64,000 nt of DNA from the NCBI RefSeq assembly GCF_013201825.1, contig NZ_CP053836.1, positions 248,001 through 312,000 on the forward strand, written 5' to 3'. Position numbers and translations under genes: made by a program. Under the pieces are notes generated by a model. The model saw nothing but the letters and a program-made list of their open reading frames with translations. It ran no database searches and was not told the origin of the DNA. The stretch comes from Halarcobacter ebronensis (GTDB lineage Bacteria > Campylobacterota > Campylobacteria > Campylobacterales > Arcobacteraceae). Below are positions 36,635 to 44,673 of this stretch, one piece after another. The first letter of the stretch is position 1. Every line of letters begins with the position of its first letter.

Positions 36635-37210
36635 ATGGAAACTCCATATTTTGAAATACCTTGTGTAATTCTATGTGGAGGTAAAAGCTCACGAATGGGA
36701 GAAGACAAAGCTCTTCTTCCTTTTTCAAACTATCCAACACTTTCACAATTTCAATATGAAAGATTAAAACCATTTTTTAAAGAGATATATCTTTCATCAA
36801 AAACTGATAAATTTAATTTTGAAAAAAATTTAATTTTAGATAAAGAAAATATACATTCACCTATGGTTGCCCTTAAAAATATTTTTGAAACTCTTAAAAA
36901 TGAAGATAAGATATTTATAATTACAGTTGATACTCCTTTTGTTAAAATAGAAACAATAGAAAAAATAATTAATAATTCACAAGAATATAGTATAACTGTG
37001 GCGAAAACAGAAAAAACTCATAATTTGTGTGGTCTTTTTCATAAATCTTGCTTATCATTTATAAATAAGATGCTTGAAGAGGATATTCATAAGGTAGGTT
37101 TCCTTTTGAAAAATTCTGCAACAAAAGAGCTTCAATTCGAGGATGAAGACGAGTTTTTAAATATGAATAATAAAGACGAGTATTTAAAAGCAAAATCAAT
37201 TATAAGCTGA
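36635..37210 (+). CDS. mobA: Molybdenum cofactor guanylyltransferase MobA
   Basis: MobA adds GMP to molybdopterin, making the guanine-dinucleotide cofactor used by DMSO-reductase-family enzymes. The protein (about 191 residues) begins METPYFEIPCVILCGGKSSRMGEDKALLPF, whose LCGGKSSRMGEDK is the nucleotide-binding signature, and has the metal-binding Asp in FIITVDTPFVK. The ATG at 36635 is one base past the leuC stop. The product matures the PsrA-like molybdoenzyme encoded 5 kb downstream, so its position just before the sulfur island is meaningful. Confidence 0.9.
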   Translation: METPYFEIPCVILCGGKSSRMGEDKALLPFSNYPTLSQFQYERLKPFFKEIYLSSKTDKFNFEKNLILDKENIHSPMVALKNIFETLKNEDKIFIITVDTPFVKIETIEKIINNSQEYSITVAKTEKTHNLCGLFHKSCLSFINKMLEEDIHKVGFLLKNSATKELQFEDEDEFLNMNNKDEYLKAKSIIS

Positions 37211-37303
37211 AGTAATAATTATAATTAATCAATTCAGCAACTATTAAGTTTTCTATTATCTTATTTTCGATAATCTATCAAAAACAATTTCAAAGGACGC
37301 TAT

Positions 37304-38788
37304 ATGGCAAATAATGATGAGCTTAAAAAAGCTTTAGAATTATTAGATTCAGAGTTAAAAAAGAAAGGAATTTCAAGAAGAGATGCCTTTAAACTAGCTG
37401 GACTTGGTTCAGCATCATTTTTAATGGGTAATACAACTGAAGCTGAAGCTGCAACAGTGGCAAAAGCAAGTGAAGCAAAAGGAAAAATTGTAATCGTTGG
37501 TGGAGGTTTGGCAGGTATTGCAACAGCAGCTAAATTAACACATGATTTATCTAATCCTGATATTACAATTATTGAACCAAATCCTGTTTCAGTATCATAC
37601 CAACCAGGACAAACTTTAGTTGCTGGTGGAGTTTGGGAAAAATCTGATATTGTTTATAATACAAAAGATTTTGTACCAAGTGGTGTAAAAATGATAAAAG
37701 ATAAAGTTGTAGAGTTTAATCCTGAAGCTAATAAAGTATTAACTCAAGGGGGAGAGACTATTTCTTATGATTATTTAATTGTTGCAACAGGTCTAGTTTT
37801 AGATTATGGTGAAATTAAAGGACTAGAAGGGGTAGGTCATTCATCAGAAGCAAATGAAGAGGTATCTAAAAAAGTAGGTAAAAATGGTTTACATTCAATC
37901 TACTATGCTGATGGAGCAGTAAACACTTGGAAGGGTATCCAAGAGCTGATTTCAGAAGCAAAAACAGGGAAAAAATTAAAAGCACTATATACACACCCAA
38001 ATACTCCAATCAAATGTGGTGGGGCTCCAAAGAAAATTATGTATCTAACAGAAGCAAGACTTAGAGAAGCTGGAGTAAGAGACAATGTAGATATGTGGTT
38101 CTATCCTAATGGAGGAACAATGTTTGGTGTTCCTGAGTATCATGAAGCGATTGTAAAACAGTTTGAAGCAAGAAATATGCACTGGGAATATAAAAACAAT
38201 TTAGTTGAAGTTGATACTGAGAAAAAAATTGCAACTTTTGAAAAAAGATGGTTTGAAAAAGGTGCATGGGATCCAGATATTGAAGATTATGAAATGGTTC
38301 CAATGAGTGAAAAAATAGAAAGAGAGTATGACTTTATGCATGTTACTCCTCCTATGAGAGCTCCTGATGCGGTTAAAAATTCTAGTTTAGCTTGGCAAAA
38401 AGGAAGTGCTGCAAAAGGTGGATGGGTTGAATTAAATAAAGAGACTCTTCAACATACAAGATATCCAAATGTATTTGGTATAGGTGATGTTGCTGGTATT
38501 CCAATGGGGAAAACCGGTGGTAGTGCAAGAAAACAGTATAAAGTATTAGTTGAAAACTTAATATCTGCAATGGAGGGTAAAGATTTAACTTCTAAATATG
38601 CTGGATATACAGTTTGTCCACTAATTACTGATTTAGGTAAAGTAATGCTTGCTGAGTTTGACTGGTCTAAAAAACCAACTCCATCATTCCCTCTTGATCC
38701 TACTCAAGAGAGATATATTTGGTGGCTATTAAAAGTTTATTTACTTAAACCAATGACAGTATATGGAATGCTTTCTGGTAGAGCGTAA
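37304..38788 (+). CDS. sqr: Type II sulfide:quinone oxidoreductase with a Tat-like leader
   Basis: A 494-residue flavoprotein that oxidises sulfide and reduces the quinone pool. The FAD-binding Rossmann motif is IVIVGGGLAGIATA (62-75). Redox cysteines are in PIKCGGAPKKIMYL (C238) and GYTVCPLIT (C438), matching the two catalytic cysteines of mitochondrial SQOR. YPNVFGIGDVAGIPMGKTGG is the second FAD segment. HVTPPM and the LAEFDW-like C-terminus also resemble the human enzyme. Before the flavin domain is a 60-residue leader with SRRDAFKLAGLGSASFLMG (24-42), a twin-arginine-type signal, so the enzyme should face the periplasm. A membrane-associating amphipathic C-terminus follows. It heads the sulfur island. 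Confidence 0.9.
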   Translation: MANNDELKKALELLDSELKKKGISRRDAFKLAGLGSASFLMGNTTEAEAATVAKASEAKGKIVIVGGGLAGIATAAKLTHDLSNPDITIIEPNPVSVSYQPGQTLVAGGVWEKSDIVYNTKDFVPSGVKMIKDKVVEFNPEANKVLTQGGETISYDYLIVATGLVLDYGEIKGLEGVGHSSEANEEVSKKVGKNGLHSIYYADGAVNTWKGIQELISEAKTGKKLKALYTHPNTPIKCGGAPKKIMYLTEARLREAGVRDNVDMWFYPNGGTMFGVPEYHEAIVKQFEARNMHWEYKNNLVEVDTEKKIATFEKRWFEKGAWDPDIEDYEMVPMSEKIEREYDFMHVTPPMRAPDAVKNSSLAWQKGSAAKGGWVELNKETLQHTRYPNVFGIGDVAGIPMGKTGGSARKQYKVLVENLISAMEGKDLTSKYAGYTVCPLITDLGKVMLAEFDWSKKPTPSFPLDPTQERYIWWLLKVYLLKPMTVYGMLSGRA

Positions 38789-38803
38789 GAAGGTATTGTT
38801 AAA

Positions 38804-39379
38804 ATGATATTTAAAAACAGTCTTATATTTTTATTATCAATGCTATTTGTGCAAAATATATATGCTCAAGAAGTAACTTTGATAGAAGCAAAAGAGCTTG
38901 CATATAAAGTTACAAAAGAGTTTGAATCTAGACTTAAAAGAGAGCTAAAAGAGGCGAAAAAAGTAAATGATACAAAAGGTATGACAGATTATTGTATTAA
39001 TGAATCAAAAAAAGTTTTAGAAGAGATTAATAGTAAGTATGGTCCTAAAGTTTCTATTAAAAGAGTTAGTTTAAATAATAGAAATGAAAAAGCAAAACCA
39101 GAGAATAATGAAATAAATATCTTAAAAGCTTTTGATTTAATACAAAAATCAGATGCCTACGAGCCTGAGCAGATAGTACAAGTTATAAACGATAATACTT
39201 ATAAAATCTATTCTCCAATTGAGATGAATAGTAGAGACTGTAAAAAATGTCATGGTTTAGATAGTAAAGTTGATAAAGAGTCAAAGAGAAGATTCTCTGA
39301 AGTTTATAAAAATGATAGAGGATACGGACACAAGAGTGGAGATATAAGAGGTGCGGTTGTAATAACCATCTCTAGGTAA
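38804..39379 (+). CDS. Periplasmic monoheme cytochrome c, DUF3365 (Tll0287-like) family
   Basis: A 191-residue secreted protein with a signal peptide (MIFKNSLIFLLSMLFVQNIYA). The DUF3365 sensor-like fold is indicated by a lysine-rich helical N-terminal half (YCINESKKVLEEI near 63-75) and the covalent heme motif CKKCH (146-150) followed by GLDSKVDKES. DUF3365 proteins bind one heme and can act as redox sensors or electron carriers. It lies 15 bases after the SQR gene, so cotranscription is likely; it could accept or gauge electrons in sulfide oxidation. Confidence 0.85.
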   Translation: MIFKNSLIFLLSMLFVQNIYAQEVTLIEAKELAYKVTKEFESRLKRELKEAKKVNDTKGMTDYCINESKKVLEEINSKYGPKVSIKRVSLNNRNEKAKPENNEINILKAFDLIQKSDAYEPEQIVQVINDNTYKIYSPIEMNSRDCKKCHGLDSKVDKESKRRFSEVYKNDRGYGHKSGDIRGAVVITISR

Positions 39380-39398
39380 AAAATAGAAAAGGATATTT

Positions 39399-40052
39399 AT
39401 GCAAGTAAAAAAAGCAGTTTTAATAAGTTTCATTGTTTCTGTTATGGCTGTGGCAGCAAATGCAGAAGATTATACTAATGCAGAAATTTATACTAAAATG
39501 TGTTCAAAATGTCATGGATTAAGTGCAGAGGGGAACCCAGAAAAAAAGGGACCTGCATTAAATGACCAAACTGCACATGAGCTTGAGATTAGTCTATACG
39601 ATTTAAAAAGTGGTGGATTAAATCAATCTTCTGGTACAGAGCATGAGATTATGGAACACAATATGAAGAAAATCATTGAAAAGGGTATGAATTATGAGCC
39701 TAAATCAATGTCAGAATATATTTTCTTTAAATTTAATCCAAACGCAAAATACTATAAAAAAGTTTCAGAGTCTAAATATACTGTTTCTGAAATATATGGA
39801 AAAATGTGTTCAAAATGTCATGGAATAGATGCAGAGGGAAATCCTAAGAAAAAAGGACCTGCACTTAATAAAATGACAGCTCATGAGATTGAATCTGAAT
39901 TATTAGAGATTCAAAGAGGAAGCGTAACACAATCTTCAGGAACTGACCATGAAGTAATGGAACACAACCAAGAGAAGATTGAAGACAAAGGTATGAGATA
40001 TAGCCCAGATGAAATGGCTAAATATATAGAGACAAATTTCTATAAAAAATAG
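39399..40052 (+). CDS. Tandem-repeat diheme periplasmic cytochrome c
   Basis: A 217-residue secreted protein with a signal peptide (KKAVLISFIVSVMAVAANA) and two near-identical cytochrome domains (about 25-115 and 127-217). Each has MCSKCHG (35-39 and 137-141 heme motifs) then a GNP-KKGPALN segment, a QSSGT-H-E-MEHN segment and a C-terminal MSEY or MAKYI methionine. The internal repeat is clear by eye and points to recent duplication of a class I domain. A hairpin (40059-40081) follows. It probably shuttles electrons among the SQR, the b561 protein and terminal oxidases or the molybdoenzyme. Confidence 0.9.
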   Translation: MQVKKAVLISFIVSVMAVAANAEDYTNAEIYTKMCSKCHGLSAEGNPEKKGPALNDQTAHELEISLYDLKSGGLNQSSGTEHEIMEHNMKKIIEKGMNYEPKSMSEYIFFKFNPNAKYYKKVSESKYTVSEIYGKMCSKCHGIDAEGNPKKKGPALNKMTAHEIESELLEIQRGSVTQSSGTDHEVMEHNQEKIEDKGMRYSPDEMAKYIETNFYKK

Positions 40053-40058
40053 TATGAA

Positions 40059-40081
40059 AGAGTAAGGCTTTTCCTTACTCT
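40059..40081 (+). terminator. Hairpin after the diheme cytochrome gene
   Basis: AGAGTAAGG, loop CTTTT, CCTTACTCT: a perfect 9-bp stem, but followed by AAATAG rather than a T tract. It may stabilise the upstream mRNA or attenuate transcription rather than terminate it. Confidence 0.5.
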
Positions 40082-40099
40082 AAATAGTTAGGACGAATT

Positions 40100-40327
40100 T
40101 TGATTAATTTAAAAAAAGAGTTGATAATCTTTTTTTCACTATTAGTGATTGTATCTATTGGAATACATTTCGATGCTTGGATAAACCATCCAATGGAACA
40201 TATGGAGTCACTGTTTTCTCACTCTATGGCATATCATCCTTTCCTTTATGTTTTTTTGATATATCTAGTAATAGGATTTTTTAGAGTTATTATTAATTTA
40301 ATAAAAAAATTGTTTAAGAGAAAATAG
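40100..40327 (+). CDS. Small inner-membrane protein of the sulfur island
   Basis: I do not recognise this 75-residue protein. It starts with TTG seven bases after AGGA. It has two transmembrane segments (about 8-23 and 48-65) separated by a short loop rich in His and Met: HFDAWINHPMEHMESLFSHSMAYH. It ends in a basic tail KKLFKRK. The His/Met-rich loop facing the periplasm suggests metal or heme contact, perhaps with the following b561 protein. Its place between cytochrome genes argues that it is real. Confidence 0.65.
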   Translation: MINLKKELIIFFSLLVIVSIGIHFDAWINHPMEHMESLFSHSMAYHPFLYVFLIYLVIGFFRVIINLIKKLFKRK

Positions 40328-40347
40328 TTTTTAAAAATATATTTAAA

Positions 40348-40365
40348 TGAATGAATAGTCATATA
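40348..40365. promoter_or_regulatory. Operator-like site upstream of the b561 gene
   Basis: TGAATGAATAGTCATATA contains the core ATGAATAGTCAT shared, apart from one base, with sites before psrA and before the DUF3373 gene. It lies nine bases before the b561 start codon, where binding would block translation initiation or transcription. The right half is imperfect. Confidence 0.45.
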
Positions 40366-40373
40366 GGTTAGCT

Positions 40374-41510
40374 ATGGAACAAATTCAAAATAAAACTTAC
40401 GTCTGGTCTTTTCTAGGACGAATAAGTCACTGGCTTTTAGTAGTATCTTTCTTTAGCTGCTTTGTAACTTCTTTTTATGAAAATATGTTAACACTACATA
40501 TTAGCTTAGGTATAGTTGTTTTTGGTATGCTTCTTATGAAAATTGTATGGGGCTTAATTGGTCCAAAATATGCAAGATGGAGCGATTTTCGTTTTGCATT
40601 AAAGGATTTAAAATTTTATTTTATACAAAAAATAAAAGATAGATATAGACAAATACAGCCAGGACATAATCCTGCTTCTTCATGGTTCGCTTTTTTAGTT
40701 ACATGGTTTGGGATAGTATGTTGTATTAGTGGGTTTGTATTATATGGAATTCAAGAGGGAAATGGATTACTCTCTTTTCTTAATGATAAATATATCTCTT
40801 ATGCAAATGGTCTTGATAATATACATATTTTTTTAGCTTATTTACTCTTAATAATGATAGCTACACATATAACAGGCGTGTTAATAGAACAGTTTTACCA
40901 TAAAACAAATATGGTAATGGCAATGATAAGCGGCTACAAAAGAGCAAAGGGTGAAGATATAACTACAACCTTTAGAATGAAACTTTTAGGAAGTCTATAT
41001 ATCTTGCTAACGCTTGTAGTGGCATATTATACTTATTTAGTTCCAGAAAATATTTTTACTAAGAGTAAATTCCAACCAGTCGATTATAAAGCTTTAGATG
41101 CAGATTTCCATTTTGAGTGTTCAGATTGTCATAATCTATTCCCTCCATATCTTTTACCTTCTGCCTCATGGAAAAAAATGTTTAAAGATCAACATGAACA
41201 CTATGGAGAAGATTTAGAGTTAGATGAATCCCTTGTCAAAAAAATTGAGAACTTTATGGTTACTAGATCAGCAGAGTTTTCAACACAAGAATCTGCTTAT
41301 GAAATAAATAAAGAGTTAAAAAATAGTAGTGAGTATACTATAACAAAAACTAATTATTGGAAAATAATTCATAAAGATATTAAAAAAGATATTTTTGAAA
41401 ATAATATAGTTGAAAGAAAATCAAATTGTGTTGCATGTCATAAAGATTTTGAAAAGGGAATAATTTATGACATAAATATTACATATCCTCAAAATGTAAC
41501 CAAAAATTAA
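40374..41510 (+). CDS. Cytochrome b561 fused to a diheme cytochrome c (DHC-like) domain
   Basis: A 378-residue membrane protein. The N-terminal 220 residues form a four-helix cytochrome b561 (histidines in RISHWLL at 19, LHISLG at 42, NIHIF at 151, ATHITG at 165 as heme b ligands). A fifth hydrophobic segment (about 205-222) leads into a periplasmic C-terminal domain with CSDCHNLFPPYLLPSASW (heme motif 249-253) and CVACH (352-356), resembling the DHC diheme cytochrome c family. In many bacteria these are two separate proteins; here they are one chain. It would connect the quinone pool to periplasmic cytochromes. It is followed by a 140-base spacer before psrA. Confidence 0.88.
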   Translation: MEQIQNKTYVWSFLGRISHWLLVVSFFSCFVTSFYENMLTLHISLGIVVFGMLLMKIVWGLIGPKYARWSDFRFALKDLKFYFIQKIKDRYRQIQPGHNPASSWFAFLVTWFGIVCCISGFVLYGIQEGNGLLSFLNDKYISYANGLDNIHIFLAYLLLIMIATHITGVLIEQFYHKTNMVMAMISGYKRAKGEDITTTFRMKLLGSLYILLTLVVAYYTYLVPENIFTKSKFQPVDYKALDADFHFECSDCHNLFPPYLLPSASWKKMFKDQHEHYGEDLELDESLVKKIENFMVTRSAEFSTQESAYEINKELKNSSEYTITKTNYWKIIHKDIKKDIFENNIVERKSNCVACHKDFEKGIIYDINITYPQNVTKN

Positions 41511-41560
41511 TTAATTTTACTTATAATACTGTGTAAAAATAAAAAAAACTTATAAAAATG

Positions 41561-41578
41561 TATGAATAATCATTCATA
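41561..41578. promoter_or_regulatory. Palindromic operator upstream of the psrA-like gene
   Basis: TATGAAT-AATC-ATTCATA is an inverted repeat with seven-base arms, 72 bases before the psrA start. Its 16-base centre ATGAATAATCATTCAT is identical to the one before the DUF3373 gene. The form resembles TetR-family operators such as the FadR type TGAATGA-N4-TCATTCA. Confidence 0.65.
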
Positions 41579-41649
41579 ATAAGATTTTTTTATCAAAAAA
41601 TATGTTAATATTAGTACTAAATAATAAGTAAAAATTAAGAGGAGAAGAG

Positions 41650-44097
41650 ATGCAAGTTGAGATTTCAAGAAGAAAATTTCTTCAAGGTACTGTTGCACTA
41701 TCTGTAGTTGCAGCATCAACTTCAGCACTGTCAAATGCAAAAACAGATGAGGGTAAAAAAGTTTATGGGACAACAAAAACTTCATCAAATGCAAATGATA
41801 TAAAGATTATTCCCACACTATGTGAAATGTGTGTAAATAAATGTGCTGCATATGCAAGAGTTGAAAACAATGTGGTTACCAAATTAGACCCAAATCCACA
41901 TTTTCCTAAATCACAAAATATGTTATGTGCAAGAGGAAATGCAGGAATCCAAGCATTATATGATCCAGATAGAATTAAATATCCACTTATTAGAGTAGGA
42001 AAAAGAGGGGATGGAAAGTATAAAAGAGTTACTTGGGATGAAGCATATACATATATATCTGAAAAATTAACAAAAATATTAGATGAAGAGAAAGATAATA
42101 GATCTTGTATTGGTTATTGTGCAGGTGAAGGAATGGCTGAACACACTTTTAAAACTTTTATGTTTGATAAATTTGGTTCAACAAACTTTATAAATCACTC
42201 ATCAATTTGTCTACAAACTACAGTTTCTGGTTATGCACTTACAATAGGTGGTTATGGACAAGCAGATTTAGAGAATGCTGATTATGTGATAATGGCTGGG
42301 GCAAATAGAGCTGAAGCAATTGTAACTCCTGATACTATGGAACTTTTTAAAAGAACTAAAGGAAGAGGTGCAAAACTTGTTGTAATTGATCCTAGATTTA
42401 CAAATACAGCTGCCCATGCAGATGAATGGGTTGCAATTGAAGTGGGAACTGATTTGGCTTTAGTTCTTGCAATGACTCATGTGGTAATAACAGAAGAGTT
42501 ATATAACAAAAAGTTTGTTTCACTAAATTTCAATGGATTTGAAGAGTACAAACAACATATACTAAGTAATAACTATACTCCCCAATGGGCAGAAAAAATA
42601 ACTGGTGTGAAAGTTGCTCAAATTAAAAAAATGGCAAGAGATTTTATGCACTATGCACCAAAATCAATCTACTATCAAGGAAGAAGATCAGCTTGGAGTA
42701 AACAAGATTTCCAATTAAGAAGAGCACAAGCAATCTTTACAGCACTTGGTGGAGGAATTGATAAAGAAGGAGGTATTGTTTTTGGTAAAACTCTTCCTTT
42801 AGGAACTCATAAAGTAAATGCTCCAATGTATGCAAATGCACAAAGTAGAATTGAAAAAAATGAAGCTGCAATAATAGGTGGAGCAGGTTCTTGGATAGCT
42901 TGGAGAAATATGATAGTTGAAGGAAGAACTCCATATCCAATTAGAGGAATGTTTATCTATAAACAAAATCCTATGTTAAGTGTTCCAAATGTTGCAAAAA
43001 CTAGAGAAATGTTTGAAAAAATGGATTTAGTTGTTGCAATTGATACAATGCCAAGTGATTCTGCAATTATGGCTGATGTAATTTTACCAGAGTGTACATA
43101 CTTAGAGAGAGAAGATCCCGTAAAATCATTTGGTGGGGCTCAACCCTCTATTGCTCTTAGACAAGCTGCTGTAAAACCTCTTTGGGAAACAAAACCAGTA
43201 ATTGAAATTGTGCAGGGTCTATCTAAAAAACTTTCAAAACCTTTATGGGAAATTACAAAAAAATATGATGAAGATGTTCAAGATGAGATTGAAGGGATGT
43301 CTGAAGATGAGGTTGAAGAGTTTTATAAAAAAAGTGGTTTTGATTTAGCAGATGCCTTTGAACACTCACAAAAAGAGATTAATAGACATATGGTTGAAGA
43401 AGTTTATGGAAAAGAGGCTTGGGATACTTTAAGAGAAAAAGGTGTTTATTATCTAAATATGGACAAATACTTCAAAAAACTATCTGCAAATAGATATGAG
43501 TGGTATCCTAAAAAAAGAAGATTTTACTCAGTTGTAAGGGGTGAGTTTAAAGCTGATGTTTTCCATGATACTTGTGTAGATGAAAAAGAGATAGCAGTTT
43601 TGAAAAAAGATTTTAAAACTCCAACAGGAAAAGTTGAGTGTGTATTGGAAAACCTAGCAAGAAAAGGTGTTGATGCAATGCCAACATGGAGAGATGAGAT
43701 GTTCACAGCAGTTCCTAAAGATAAGTTTAGATTTATTACAGGACGACATGCTCAATTTACACAAAATTCAACATGTAATAATGCAATGTTATTAGATTTA
43801 CTTCCTGAGAATTATCTTTGGGTAAATAAAAGAGTTGCAAAAAATAGAGGTATTGAATTTGGTGATTTAGTTGAAGTAGAAAGTAGTGCAGGAAAAATCC
43901 AAATAAAAGCATATCCAACAGAAAAGATAGGGCAAAACACACTATTTTTTGTACATGGATTTGGTTCCTCTTCAGATAATTTAAGCCTTGCAAAAGGGAA
44001 TGGTGCAAGTGATAATATTATTATTGAAGATGTTATAGAACCAGTATTTGGTAGTGCAGCGATGCATGAAACAATAGTAGATATTAGAAAGGTTTAA
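41650..44097 (+). CDS. psrA: Molybdopterin oxidoreductase catalytic subunit, polysulfide/thiosulfate reductase family (PsrA/PhsA-like)
   Basis: An 815-residue Mo-bis-MGD enzyme. A Tat signal, SRRKFLQGTVALSVVAAS (6-23), sends it to the periplasm. The 4Fe-4S motif C58-x2-C61-x3-C65-x27-C93 is intact (LCEMCVNKCAAYA, MLCARGNAG). SSICLQTT places Cys187 as the likely molybdenum ligand. ADYVIMAGANRAEA, DPRFTNTAAHADEWV and ECTYLEREDP are cofactor-binding segments. It could reduce polysulfide, thiosulfate or tetrathionate, or run oxidatively; sequence alone does not decide. Its partners psrB and psrC follow. The rhodanese downstream suggests a polysulfide-like sulfane-sulfur substrate. Confidence 0.85.
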   Translation: MQVEISRRKFLQGTVALSVVAASTSALSNAKTDEGKKVYGTTKTSSNANDIKIIPTLCEMCVNKCAAYARVENNVVTKLDPNPHFPKSQNMLCARGNAGIQALYDPDRIKYPLIRVGKRGDGKYKRVTWDEAYTYISEKLTKILDEEKDNRSCIGYCAGEGMAEHTFKTFMFDKFGSTNFINHSSICLQTTVSGYALTIGGYGQADLENADYVIMAGANRAEAIVTPDTMELFKRTKGRGAKLVVIDPRFTNTAAHADEWVAIEVGTDLALVLAMTHVVITEELYNKKFVSLNFNGFEEYKQHILSNNYTPQWAEKITGVKVAQIKKMARDFMHYAPKSIYYQGRRSAWSKQDFQLRRAQAIFTALGGGIDKEGGIVFGKTLPLGTHKVNAPMYANAQSRIEKNEAAIIGGAGSWIAWRNMIVEGRTPYPIRGMFIYKQNPMLSVPNVAKTREMFEKMDLVVAIDTMPSDSAIMADVILPECTYLEREDPVKSFGGAQPSIALRQAAVKPLWETKPVIEIVQGLSKKLSKPLWEITKKYDEDVQDEIEGMSEDEVEEFYKKSGFDLADAFEHSQKEINRHMVEEVYGKEAWDTLREKGVYYLNMDKYFKKLSANRYEWYPKKRRFYSVVRGEFKADVFHDTCVDEKEIAVLKKDFKTPTGKVECVLENLARKGVDAMPTWRDEMFTAVPKDKFRFITGRHAQFTQNSTCNNAMLLDLLPENYLWVNKRVAKNRGIEFGDLVEVESSAGKIQIKAYPTEKIGQNTLFFVHGFGSSSDNLSLAKGNGASDNIIIEDVIEPVFGSAAMHETIVDIRKV

Positions 44098-44099
44098 TT

Positions 44100-44663
44100 A
44101 TGGCTAGATACGCAATGGCACTAGATTATAAAAATTGTATAAATTGTAAAGCTTGTGAGACAGCCTGCAAAGAGGAAAATGGTGTCCTTTTAGGAGCACA
44201 AAACCATAGAATTTGGGTTGGTACAAAAGAGATAGAAGGGGAGTTTCCTCTTTTAAATATCTCATCTAGTAATTTTTTACCAAGCCAATGCCAACAGTGT
44301 TCAAATGCACCTTGTCAAGAGGTTTGTCCAACAAATGCTACATATTATGATGAACATGGTGTGGTAAGAGTAGATTCTGATAAATGTATTTTATGCAGTT
44401 ATTGTATGACAGCTTGTCCTTATGATGCGAGATATGTTGATGATAGAACAAATACTGTTGATAAATGTAATTTCTGTTCAGATACAAGAATTGCAAGGGG
44501 TGAGATAACAACTGCATGTCAGGCAACATGTCCAACAAAAGTTAGAATCTTTGGTGATTTAGATGATCCAAATAGTGAGATATCAGAAGTTTTAAGAACA
44601 AGAGAGCACTTCTCTTTAAAATCATATTTGGGTACTGACCCTAAACTATTCTATTTAACTTAA
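44100..44663 (+). CDS. psrB: Four-cluster ferredoxin subunit, PsrB-like
   Basis: A 187-residue iron-sulfur protein with four cysteine groups: CINCKACETACKEEN (about 15-29), CQQCSNAPCQEVCPTNA (about 66-82), CILCSYCMTACPYDA and CNFCSDTR with CQATCPTK. The pattern is that of the DMSO-reductase-family electron-transfer subunit and passes electrons between PsrC and PsrA. It has no signal peptide, so it would be exported with PsrA by the Tat system. It is two bases after psrA. Confidence 0.9.
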   Translation: MARYAMALDYKNCINCKACETACKEENGVLLGAQNHRIWVGTKEIEGEFPLLNISSSNFLPSQCQQCSNAPCQEVCPTNATYYDEHGVVRVDSDKCILCSYCMTACPYDARYVDDRTNTVDKCNFCSDTRIARGEITTACQATCPTKVRIFGDLDDPNSEISEVLRTREHFSLKSYLGTDPKLFYLT

Positions 44664-44673
44664 GGAGACTATT

